Source: JAVEYA01 sp034003745 (GTDB lineage Bacteria; Bacillota; Peptococcia; DRI-13; PHAD01). Taken from it: a stretch of 11,689 bases of DNA. The notes under the pieces are model-generated. The model did not search any database, was not told the origin of the DNA, and saw only the letters and a list, made by a program, of their open reading frames with translations. The position numbers were made by a program, and so were the translations under genes. Positions 5,809 through 11,689 of the stretch are shown piece by piece (the first letter of the stretch is position 1; the number at the start of each line of letters is the position of its first letter). The stretch lies in assembly GCA_034003745.1 (NCBI GenBank), contig JAVEYA010000077.1, forward strand, positions 1 to 11,689, read 5' to 3'.

Positions 5809-7317
5809 ATGACCAGTACCTTTAAAGATTTAAACATTACGCCCCCCATTTTGAAAGCCTTGGAAGAAATGGGCTTCGAGGCTCCCACCGAGGTGCAGAG
5901 CCGGGCCATCCCCCACCTTCTCAACCGGGAAGACCTCATCGCCATGTCGAAGACGGGTAGCGGCAAAACGGCGGTCTTCGGCGTTTCCCTGCTGCAACTG
6001 ATGGACCCCGCCGCACCGGGACCTCAAGTTCTGATCCTAACCCCTACCCGGGAGCTGGCCGTTCAGGTTGACGGCGATATCAAAAAAATGGCCAAATACC
6101 TGCCCTACAAGACCACAGCTGTCTATGGGCAGCACAGCATGAAAGCGGAAATCGACGCGCTGAAGAAAAATGTGGCTGTGGTTACCGGGACGCCGGGCCG
6201 AGTCTTTGACCATATCACCCATGGCACGCTGCATACCGGCCACATCCGTTTCCTGGTCCTGGATGAAGCCGACCGGATGCTGGATATGGGCTTTATCGAT
6301 CAGGTTTTCAGGATCATCAAAACTGTGCCCAAAAACAGGATGACCCTTTTGTTTTCCGCCACCATCCCCCCGGAAGTCCGGCGCATTTGCCAGCATTACA
6401 TGAAAAACCCCGTCACTGTGGAAATTGAATCCTCTACCAAGACCGTGGATACCATCCACCAATGGTATCATCGGGTAGCGGAAAACGAAAAGCGCTTGCA
6501 GCTGAACCGTGTGCTGCAGTCCGAGCGGCCTGAAAGCTGTATGATTTTCTGCAATACCCGCTTTGCCGTGGACCGGGTCCAGGACTTTCTGATGAAAAAA
6601 GGCTATCCTTCCCGGGCGCTGCACGGAGATATTGCCCAGAGCATCCGGCTAAGAACGATGGAGCAGTTCAAACGCGGGGAATTTAACATTCTGGTGGCCA
6701 CCGACGTAGCTTCCCGGGGCATTCATATCGACAGCTTAGCCTTGGTGATTAACTATGATGTGCCTCAGGAAAAAGACAGCTATATTCACCGCATCGGCCG
6801 GACCGGCCGGGCCGGCAACGGCGGCCGCGCAGTCTCCCTGGTGACCGGCGAAGACATTATGAACTTATACGCCATCGAAGAGCACATCGGCGCCATGATT
6901 CCCGAAATGCCCTTGCCCACAGAGGCCGAATTAAATGAGCGCCGGGCTGAAATAGACAAATGGGTCAAGGACAATATGCCGAAAATTGTCCCGGTTCCTG
7001 CGGCAGCCAAGCCTGCGCATAAACCCAACGCCCAGAAAGCGCAGCAAAGAGGGGCTGCACCGAAACCCGCTTCCGGCAAATCCGGGCAACAAAACCCCAG
7101 GCAACGGGAACAGCGGCCTGGAGAGCAGCAGTCTAAGCGCCCTGCCCGGCAGCAAGGGCGTCCGCTTCCCCCTCGTGAACGGCCTGCCCGTCCGGTGAGC
7201 GCTGCTGTTAACGATATAAACCGGACCCAACAAGGTCCACAGGCCGGCCCGGCGCAGGAACCTTCCGGTAACAAAACCTTTCTGCAGCGCGTTTTTCAGC
7301 GATTTTTCGGCAAGTAA
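5809..7317 (+). CDS. DEAD-box ATP-dependent RNA helicase
   Basis: Unwinds RNA duplexes with ATP, probably in ribosome assembly or mRNA turnover. The two RecA-like domains are complete: Q motif FEAPTEVQ (23-30), motif I SKTGSGKT (47-54), PTRELAVQ, TPGR, DEAD (152-155), SAT (183-185), IFCNTR, VATDVASRGIHI and HRIGRTGR (327-334). From about residue 393 a basic Pro/Gln/Arg/Ala-rich disordered tail of about 95 residues follows, typical of RhlE/CshA-type helicases for RNA binding. It ends in a short amphipathic-looking helix KTFLQRVFQRFFGK. 502 residues in total. Start ATG 5809 with AAGGAAAGAAG upstream. It is on the strand opposite to its conserved neighbours and 40 bases from ltaE with no terminator between. 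The sequence does not separate CshA, CshB, DbpA or RhlE, so no symbol is given. Confidence 0.95.
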   Translation: MTSTFKDLNITPPILKALEEMGFEAPTEVQSRAIPHLLNREDLIAMSKTGSGKTAVFGVSLLQLMDPAAPGPQVLILTPTRELAVQVDGDIKKMAKYLPYKTTAVYGQHSMKAEIDALKKNVAVVTGTPGRVFDHITHGTLHTGHIRFLVLDEADRMLDMGFIDQVFRIIKTVPKNRMTLLFSATIPPEVRRICQHYMKNPVTVEIESSTKTVDTIHQWYHRVAENEKRLQLNRVLQSERPESCMIFCNTRFAVDRVQDFLMKKGYPSRALHGDIAQSIRLRTMEQFKRGEFNILVATDVASRGIHIDSLALVINYDVPQEKDSYIHRIGRTGRAGNGGRAVSLVTGEDIMNLYAIEEHIGAMIPEMPLPTEAELNERRAEIDKWVKDNMPKIVPVPAAAKPAHKPNAQKAQQRGAAPKPASGKSGQQNPRQREQRPGEQQSKRPARQQGRPLPPRERPARPVSAAVNDINRTQQGPQAGPAQEPSGNKTFLQRVFQRFFGK

Positions 7318-7357
7318 CGAAGCAGGTGTCAATGAATAGCCCAAGGAGGATAGAGCG

Positions 7358-8395
7358 ATGAAAATAGTGGATTTGCGGAGCGATACCGTCACCCGGCCCA
7401 CCCCGGAAATGCGCGAAGCCATGTACCGGGCGGAAGTAGGAGATGACGTTTATGGAGAGGATCCCACGGTCAATCATCTGGAAGAACTGGGCGCCCAAAG
7501 ATTAGGCTTTGCGGCCGGACTGTTTCTGACCAGCGGTACCATGGGCAACCTGGTCGCCCTTTTGACCCATACCCAAAAAGGGGACGAGGTCATCCTGGAA
7601 GGGGAGAGCCATATCTACTACTACGAGGCCGGGGGCATGGCCGCCCTGGGCGGCGTCATGCCCCGCCTGATCAAAGGAGAACGGGGTAAAATTACCCCGG
7701 CGATGGTTCGGGAAGTGCACCGGGGCGATAATATCCATTTTCCCAGACCCACTCTGCTCTGCCTGGAGAACACCCATAACCGGGGCGGCGGCAGCATGAC
7801 CGGCCCGGCAGAAATGGCCGCAACCATAGCCTGCGCTCAGGAACTGAATCTGAAGGTCCATATCGACGGGGCCAGGATTTTTAACGCCGCAGCGGCTTCC
7901 CGCTGTGACGTCAAAGAATTGGTCCGGGGCGCCGACTCGGTACAGTTCTGTCTCTCCAAAGGCCTGGGGACGCCTATGGGCTCCCTTTTGGTCGGCTCCC
8001 GGGAATACATTGACCGGGCCCGGAAATGGCGCAAAATGATCGGCGGAGGCTGCCGGCAGATTGGCATTATGGCTGCCGCCGGTTTGGTGGCTTTAGAGTC
8101 CATGACAGACCGGCTGGCGGAAGACCATGCCCTGGCTAAAAAGCTGGCCCTCGGCCTGGCGGAGATCCCTTACTTAACGGTAAATCCCGACGAAGTGGAG
8201 ACAAATATCGTGGTCATTCACCTGAATGAACAGATTATCACCGTACCGCAATTCCTGCTTAGGCTCAAAGAGCATGGAATCAAAGCCAACGGCTACGGAG
8301 GCAACCGGGTTCGTTTTGTCACCCATCTCGACGTCCGGGAAGCGGATATCGATTACACCTTGCAGGTAATTTCCGAATTAAAAAAAGAATTATAA
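7358..8395 (+). CDS. ltaE: Low-specificity L-threonine aldolase
   Basis: PLP-dependent fold-type I enzyme that cleaves L-threonine or allo-threonine to glycine and acetaldehyde. 345 residues, normal length. The N-terminus DLRSDTVTRPTPEMREAM is diagnostic. SGTMGN (59-64) binds the cofactor phosphate, HIDGAR contains Asp170, which pairs with the pyridine nitrogen, and CLSKGLGTP contains Lys201, the Schiff-base lysine. Start ATG 7358 has AAGGAGGA seven bases upstream. It lies 40 bases after the helicase gene and is probably co-transcribed from its promoter. The stop TAA is followed at once by the putative CPBP remnant, so a rearrangement junction may lie close to the 3' end. The protein end itself looks intact. 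Confidence 0.95.
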   Translation: MKIVDLRSDTVTRPTPEMREAMYRAEVGDDVYGEDPTVNHLEELGAQRLGFAAGLFLTSGTMGNLVALLTHTQKGDEVILEGESHIYYYEAGGMAALGGVMPRLIKGERGKITPAMVREVHRGDNIHFPRPTLLCLENTHNRGGGSMTGPAEMAATIACAQELNLKVHIDGARIFNAAAASRCDVKELVRGADSVQFCLSKGLGTPMGSLLVGSREYIDRARKWRKMIGGGCRQIGIMAAAGLVALESMTDRLAEDHALAKKLALGLAEIPYLTVNPDEVETNIVVIHLNEQIITVPQFLLRLKEHGIKANGYGGNRVRFVTHLDVREADIDYTLQVISELKKEL

Positions 8396-8397
8396 AA

Positions 8398-8425
8398 AAT
8401 ACCACAGTATATTGGCTGCGGTATT
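8398..8425 (+). terminator. Possible weak terminator hairpin after ltaE
   Basis: AATACCACAG (8398-8407) pairs with CTGCGGTATT (8416-8425) around an eight-base loop, with one A-C mismatch. A loosely T-rich stretch, GTTCCATTTTAT, follows. It starts three bases after the ltaE stop. The same bases fall in the putative protease remnant, so the pairing may be incidental. Confidence 0.35.
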
Positions 8426-8588
8426 GTTCCATTTTATGATCAACTTTACCGGGGAGCTTATCCAAACGGGATTGTATATAGTCGCCTGTGTTTTGCTGCT
8501 GACACGCGGGCAGACGCCTGTATTCCGACAGCTTCCCAAACGCAGTGAGGGAAGTGGCGTGATGTCAAGATCGACGGTGACGAAGTGA
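8400..8588 (+). pseudogene. C-terminal remnant of a CPBP-type intramembrane protease (putative)
   Basis: The plus frame through 8400-8588 has no stop and reads YHSILAAVLFHFMINFTGEL, then IQTGLYIVACVLLLTRG and a polar tail ending at TGA 8586-8588. The first part resembles the last conserved helix of CPBP (CAAX-like) membrane metalloproteases, including the HxxxN motif (HFMIN). The second resembles their final membrane helix. The EExxxR and FxxxH motifs that should precede are missing, because the frame meets an in-frame stop at 8379 inside ltaE. The ATG at 8436 and the TTG codons have no ribosome binding site. I read it as a decayed fragment; a genuine 50-residue membrane peptide from ATG 8436 is the alternative. 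Confidence 0.45.
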
Positions 8589-8593
8589 AACAA

Positions 8594-8630
8594 AAATACC
8601 CCCATAGGCTCGCATTCCATGGGGGTATTT
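8594..8630. terminator. Bidirectional rho-independent terminator between ltaE and ytfJ
   Basis: AAATACCCCCAT (8594-8605) and ATGGGGGTATTT (8619-8630) form a perfect 12-base-pair stem with a 13-base loop. T-rich tracts lie on both sides: CTCTGTTTTT on the plus strand, and TTTTTG following on the minus strand. It lies between convergent transcription units, so it can stop ltaE from the left and ytfJ from the right. Confidence 0.9.
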
Positions 8631-8687
8631 CTCTGTTTTTCCATATCAATTTAAGGTAATACTCAAAGGACTTCTTCTTGTTTCCCG

Positions 8688-9191
8688 TTATTGTATTTTC
8701 GGGTCGTACTCATCTTTTTCGCTATATTTTCTTTCCTGCTTTTCTTTGCCGTTGCCATTTTTCATTTCACCGATGATGCTCTGGATACGCTCGAACACCT
8801 GCGGGGTCATATCGACCAAACGCTCCAGGTAAGTGTTATGCCCGGCTACCGACATCATCCTGACCTGCCCTTGTCCCACCACCAGGAAACCCACCGGCTG
8901 CACGGACATCCCGGCGCCGCTCCCGCCGCCGAAAGGCAGCTGGGAAGAGCCGTTGCCTCCCCCGCTGTTATCATGTTTGTCGGAATAGCTGTTGGATTTA
9001 TCTCCTCTATCGCTATACATGGTGAATTCGCTGCCGCCGGCTGCGAATCCGCAGGAAACACGGGAGATGGGAATTATCACAGTACCATCCGGCGCTTCGA
9101 CGGCGTCACCGACGACAGTATTTACGTCCGTCATTTCCTTGATACTCTCCATGGCTGTTTTCATCAGACCCTCAATAGGATGGTCACTCAT
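8688..9191 (-). CDS. ytfJ: Sporulation protein YtfJ (GerW family)
   Basis: GerW-family protein; B. subtilis YtfJ/GerW is forespore-made and needed for proper spore germination. 167 residues. It begins HPIEGLMKTAMESIKEMTDVNTVVGDAV. It then has the family core DGTVIIPISRVSCGFAAGGSEF (about 35-56), a Gly/Ser/Asp-rich linker (about 60-95), QPVGFLVVGQGQVRMM (about 98-113) and a charged C-terminus rich in Lys and Glu. Start ATG 9191 has AAGGAGG eight bases upstream and overlaps the preceding gene's TGA (ATGA), so translation is coupled. The ytfI-ytfJ pairing is as in B. subtilis. It ends before a strong bidirectional terminator. The molecular activity of the family is not settled. Confidence 0.94.
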   Translation of the reverse strand: MSDHPIEGLMKTAMESIKEMTDVNTVVGDAVEAPDGTVIIPISRVSCGFAAGGSEFTMYSDRGDKSNSYSDKHDNSGGGNGSSQLPFGGGSGAGMSVQPVGFLVVGQGQVRMMSVAGHNTYLERLVDMTPQVFERIQSIIGEMKNGNGKEKQERKYSEKDEYDPKIQ

Positions 9192-9850
9192 TGGCTGATC
9201 CTCCTTATTATTAAAGATATATCCGCAGCGCTCTTGGCAACCTGAACCATGATGATAATAATATGGCCTAATCGAAACTCAAATATACACGAATAATCGA
9301 GCACCAAAAGGCTTGAAGCCTGATAATTAGGCACCACCGCGATTTGCGGATTTAATTTTTTTGTATCAAAAACGGAGGATATCTGACCAATAAAAGAGCC
9401 TAAGAATCCCCAGATGGTCCCCACCGATAGGGCTGTCCCGGCGACGTCATCCAAGCCTACTTCCGTGTATAGCTTCAGCTCCTTCAGCTTAATGGCGAAG
9501 CGGAATCTCCGAAAAAAATTATTGGCGCCTTCCCATATTTTCACTGAAATTTCTTTGAGCAGGATGGTTCGTTTATACATCCGCCCCCAGTTTATTTCTT
9601 CCGTCCTCAGATTCTGCGGAGGCTTTCTTCTCCAAGGTTTGTTCTGCGACATATTCCAGACAATCATGGTCACGGGGTTGACCAGCTTAATCTTCAGGGG
9701 GATGAACCAGAAGGTCAGCTGGGTCGTAAGAATTACCGTGTTATCGCCCCGGTAAAAGCGCATATACATCTTCATCGGTAAAAATACCATCGCTATGCCG
9801 ATCACCGGCAGCACGATCCACAGCCAATAGTTCATCAGGAATTTCCACAT
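9188..9850 (-). CDS. DUF2953 membrane protein (YtfI-like)
   Basis: 220-residue protein with one N-terminal membrane segment (about 5-27, WLWIVLPVIGIAMVFLP) followed by a mostly soluble domain. Visible features are FYRGDNTVILTTQLTFWFIPLKIKL, a basic middle (NKPWRRKPPQNL), and KLYTEVGLDDVAGTALSVG, which matches the DUF2953 pattern (TEIGLGDAADTAL-like). Near the end FEFRLGHIIII is the expected family C-terminal motif. The frame is open from an ATG at 9892, but ATG 9850 has AAGGGGGAG directly upstream, and the upstream region carries the scpB terminator, so I start at 9850. The stop overlaps the ytfJ start by four bases. Function is unknown; linkage to ytfJ implies sporulation. Confidence 0.88.
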   Translation of the reverse strand: MWKFLMNYWLWIVLPVIGIAMVFLPMKMYMRFYRGDNTVILTTQLTFWFIPLKIKLVNPVTMIVWNMSQNKPWRRKPPQNLRTEEINWGRMYKRTILLKEISVKIWEGANNFFRRFRFAIKLKELKLYTEVGLDDVAGTALSVGTIWGFLGSFIGQISSVFDTKKLNPQIAVVPNYQASSLLVLDYSCIFEFRLGHIIIIMVQVAKSAADISLIIRRISQ

Positions 9851-9880
9851 TGCCGCTCCCCCTTCTGTATTGTTATTCTT

Positions 9881-9890
9881 TAGTATTGCC
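9881..9890 (-). promoter_or_regulatory. Sigma-F-like -10 element upstream of DUF2953-ytfJ
   Basis: The minus-strand sequence GGCAATACTA fits the sigma-F -10 pattern GGnnAnAnTA exactly, and its end resembles the sigma-G CATACTA box. It lies 30 bases before ATG 9850 and just after the scpB terminator, the only place an ytfI-ytfJ promoter could sit close by. The -35 region is weak (TAATA about 17 bases upstream, inside the terminator loop). Confidence 0.4.
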
Positions 9891-9924
9891 AATAAAAAAC
9901 GAGAGCTTATTATCAGCTCTCGTT
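9891..9924 (-). terminator. Rho-independent terminator of scpA-scpB that includes the scpB stop codon
   Basis: On the minus strand AACGAGAGCT (9924-9915) and AGCTCTCGTT (9907-9898) make a perfect 10-base-pair stem around a seven-base loop, followed by TTTTTATT. The scpB TGA (9915-9913) straddles the top of the stem and the loop, so the last Asn-Glu-Ser codons are the left arm. It insulates the scpAB unit from the sporulation genes. Confidence 0.9.
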
Positions 9925-10458
9925 CACTGCTTCTTGCAGTTCATCTTTTTTTATCTTCGGCAAATCATCCAGGGATTTCAGCCCCATATATTTTAAGAAT
10001 TCCGACGTGGTCTTATACAGGATCGGTCTCCCCGGCGCCTCCTTGCGCCCCGCTTCGTCAATCAGTCCCCGCTCCATGATGGTGTTTAAGGAGCTGTCAC
10101 ATTTGACCCCCCTGATTTCCTCGATTTCGCTGCGGGTGACGGGCTGATGGTAGGAGATGATCGCCAGCGTCTCCAGCGCCGCCTGAGACAGCGTATTCAG
10201 TCTGGGTTTAATCAATTTCTCGATATACTCGGCGTGCTCTGCCCGAGTGGAGAAAATGAACCCGCCGGCTATCTCCAGAAGGAAGAAGCCGCGGTTCTCC
10301 CGCTCACAGTCGGCCTTGATTTCCTTAAGCAATACCACAACATCCTGTTCATCCACATCCAGTATGCCGGAGATTTGCTGGGCGGACAACGGTTCGCCCG
10401 AAACGAACAAGAGCGCCTCGATCACGCTTTTGAAGTCTTTAGGAAACAGTGTGGGCAC
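9913..10458 (-). CDS. scpB: Segregation and condensation protein B
   Basis: Winged-helix (kite-type) subunit of the SMC-ScpA-ScpB condensin, which organises and segregates the chromosome. 181 residues, the usual length. The first winged-helix region has VIEALLFVSGEPLS (12-25). The central block LSQAALETLAIISYHQPVTRSEIEEIRGV (about 91-119) is the ScpB signature, followed by GRPILYKTT and FLKYMGL near the end. The start is GTG at 10458 with AAGGGGGG eight bases upstream. Both lie in the scpA 3' end: the genes overlap by 20 bases in different frames, indicating coupled translation and matched stoichiometry. Confidence 0.96.
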   Translation of the reverse strand: MPTLFPKDFKSVIEALLFVSGEPLSAQQISGILDVDEQDVVVLLKEIKADCERENRGFFLLEIAGGFIFSTRAEHAEYIEKLIKPRLNTLSQAALETLAIISYHQPVTRSEIEEIRGVKCDSSLNTIMERGLIDEAGRKEAPGRPILYKTTSEFLKYMGLKSLDDLPKIKKDELQEAVNES

Positions 10459-11200
10459 TTTCCAGCCCCCCCTTAAAGTCTTTAAAATAAATCAGGATGT
10501 CCCCGAATAATTTGTTCTGTCTTAAGAGAATCAGCCCCCTCCGGCTTAATTCCAATAAAGCCAGGAAAGTAACAATTACTTCGCTCCGCTGGGTCAATCC
10601 GGTGAACAGTTTATGGAAGGAAAGCCCCCCCGGGTTCTGCGCCAAGGCATAAATGATCTCGTCTATTTTATCCTGCAGGGTGATTTCTTCTCTGGCTATG
10701 GACATGACTTCGCGGCGGCGCTCGATTTTCCGCAAGACCTTGCCGTAAGCCGCCAATAAGTCGGCGATAGCGACGTTTCCCAGGGGATTGGCCGGGGGAA
10801 ACTGCTTTAACAGGCCGGCTTCGTCGATTTCCCGGCAGAAGAGCTTGGATTGGTTCAGTTCCCGCTCTCTGAAATCGCCGGCAATATCCTTATACAGCTT
10901 GTACTCAATGATCTTCTGCACCAGTTCCATCCGGGGGTCATCCTCGAGTATTTCTTCTCCTTCGGGCCGGCGCTTGGGCAGAAGCATCCGCGCCTTGATG
11001 GACAGGAGCGTGCAGGCCATCAGCAGAAACTCGCTGGTCAGCTCCAGGTCAATTTCCTCAGCCATGGACAAATACTCAATATATTGGCTGGAAATCAGCG
11101 CGATGGGGATATCGTAAATATCCACTTCATTCTTATCCAGCAAATGCAAAAGCAAGTCCATGGGCCCTTCAAAGACCGGGATCCTTACCTGGTAAACCAT
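10439..11200 (-). CDS. scpA: Segregation and condensation protein A (kleisin)
   Basis: Kleisin that bridges the SMC head domains and binds ScpB. 253 residues, typical. The N-terminal signature VFEGPMDLLLHLLDKNEVDIYDIPI (9-33), including the invariant FEGPLDLLL-type block, binds the SMC neck. ELTSEFLLMACTLLSIKARMLLP (about 54-76) is the ScpB-binding middle. The C-terminal winged helix includes VIVTFLALLELSRRGLI (about 209-225). Start ATG 11200 has only a weak purine-rich GTGGTG upstream, 31 bases after trpS, so initiation may depend on read-through from trpS. Genomic partner scpB overlaps at the 3' end. Confidence 0.96.
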   Translation of the reverse strand: MVYQVRIPVFEGPMDLLLHLLDKNEVDIYDIPIALISSQYIEYLSMAEEIDLELTSEFLLMACTLLSIKARMLLPKRRPEGEEILEDDPRMELVQKIIEYKLYKDIAGDFRERELNQSKLFCREIDEAGLLKQFPPANPLGNVAIADLLAAYGKVLRKIERRREVMSIAREEITLQDKIDEIIYALAQNPGGLSFHKLFTGLTQRSEVIVTFLALLELSRRGLILLRQNKLFGDILIYFKDFKGGLESAHTVS

Positions 11201-11231
11201 TCACACCACTGCCATTTCCGCGGTTATTCCG

Positions 11232-11689
11232 CTAAATCTTTAAAGAGATATTCATGGCCTCTTTCACCCGCTCCAGCGTATTGGACGCTTCCCGGCGGGC
11301 GCCCTCGGCGCCGCTTTGCAGAACTTCGCGCAATAATTCGGGCCTGTCCTCATAATACTGCCGTCTTTCCCGCAAGGGGGCCAGCATCGTATCCAGCACC
11401 GCGGCCAGTCTCTTTTTACAGGCCACGCAGCCAATTTGTCCGCTTTTGCAGTCCGTCCGTATCTCTTCGACTTCAGCGACGTTATAGATGCTCTGATAGG
11501 TATGGACGATACATATTTCCGGATGTCCGGGGTCCGTCTTCTTAATACGGGCCGGGTCGGTGACCATCATCTGTACCTTCTCGGTGATTTCCTGAGTTGT
11601 TGCGCCAATAGGGATATCGTTATTGTTACTCTTGCTCTTCTTGCGTCCGTCCTCGCCGGGCAGGAGCGCAACCTTGGGCTGCATTGCCG
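11232..11689 (-). CDS. trpS: Tryptophanyl-tRNA synthetase, C-terminal part (cut by window edge)
   Basis: Class I synthetase that charges tRNA-Trp. Only the last 152 residues are present; the HIGH half lies beyond the window. LLPGEDGRKKSKSNNNDIPIG carries the ATP-binding loop, but as KKSKS rather than the usual KMSKS. MVTDPARIKKTDPGHPE and the helical C-terminus (RRQYYEDRPELLREVL, ERVKEAMNI) match the TrpRS anticodon-binding region. Four cysteines are spaced C-x20-C-x6-C-x2-C (11418-11513), close to the C-x22-C-x6-C-x2-C [4Fe-4S] motif known from Thermotoga maritima TrpRS, so a cluster is plausible. It ends 31 bases before scpA and is probably co-transcribed with it. Confidence 0.92.
   Translation of the reverse strand, partial: AMQPKVALLPGEDGRKKSKSNNNDIPIGATTQEITEKVQMMVTDPARIKKTDPGHPEICIVHTYQSIYNVAEVEEIRTDCKSGQIGCVACKKRLAAVLDTMLAPLRERRQYYEDRPELLREVLQSGAEGARREASNTLERVKEAMNISLKI

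Noticed and set aside
6037..6624. Minus-strand open frame of 195 codons inside the helicase gene
   Set aside because: It is antisense to canonical DEAD-box motifs and its translation has no recognisable domain.
8390..8644. Minus-strand 84-codon frame in the ltaE-ytfJ gap as a small gene
   Set aside because: It begins inside the strong bidirectional terminator, lacks a ribosome binding site and runs into the ltaE 3' end; the plus-strand protease-like reading is the better explanation.
11201..11231. Terminator between trpS and scpA
   Set aside because: GCGG-AATAA-CCGC gives only a four-base-pair stem with no T-tract; co-transcription is more likely.
10850..11545. Plus-strand open frame of 231 codons over scpA and trpS
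   Set aside because: It crosses two well-supported minus-strand genes and their intergenic gap; translation is low-complexity and unrelated to known families.

Overview
The window reads as a core-genome segment of an endospore-forming, Gram-positive Clostridia-type bacterium (Peptococcaceae-like; rank below class is inference). Evidence: sporulation genes spmA, spmB, ytfJ/gerW and a ytfI-like DUF2953 gene; ScpA/ScpB condensin partners; strong AAGGAGG ribosome binding sites; and an IspH reading frame that runs without a stop into a ribosomal-protein-S1-like start, an arrangement known from Clostridia. Nearly all genes lie on the minus strand; two lie on the plus strand. I see no phage, transposase, CRISPR, rRNA or tRNA.

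Layout in minus-strand transcription order (right to left): trpS 3' end (11689-11232), scpA and scpB overlapping (11200-9913), a perfect-stem terminator that includes the scpB stop, then a DUF2953 membrane protein and ytfJ (9850-8688, ATGA overlap) with a sigma-F-like -10 element just upstream. A bidirectional terminator (8594-8630) separates ytfJ from a convergent plus-strand pair: a DEAD-box RNA helicase (5809-7317) and threonine aldolase ltaE (7358-8395). Between ltaE and that terminator is what looks like the C-terminal remnant of a CPBP-type membrane protease. Divergent from the helicase, the minus strand continues with spmA-spmB (5649-4526), rluB, a conserved-looking single-pass membrane protein, a HutP-family protein, chorismate mutase aroH, cytidylate kinase cmk, acyltransferase plsC, and, from its own promoter, ispH fused to rpsA, which leaves the window at base 1.

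How the genes fit together: this is a housekeeping and sporulation neighbourhood covering tRNA charging, chromosome segregation, spore maturation, rRNA modification, aromatic amino acid and CTP/dCTP precursor synthesis, phospholipid acylation, isoprenoid synthesis and translation. Bacillus subtilis has a related order (scpA-scpB-...-dacB-spmA-spmB-rluB). Here dacB is absent and the opposite-strand helicase/ltaE pair sits at that point.

The points most worth a second look are: the IspH-S1 fusion, whose conserved IspH C-terminal codons also form a near-perfect internal Shine-Dalgarno; cmk, whose only P-loop-containing start is a non-standard ATC/ATA/ATT codon; a HutP-family RNA-binding-type protein next to aroH without hut genes; a TrpRS with a KKSKS variant and a four-cysteine Fe-S-type motif; and the CPBP remnant. 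I did not find convincing evidence of a wholly new multi-gene system.
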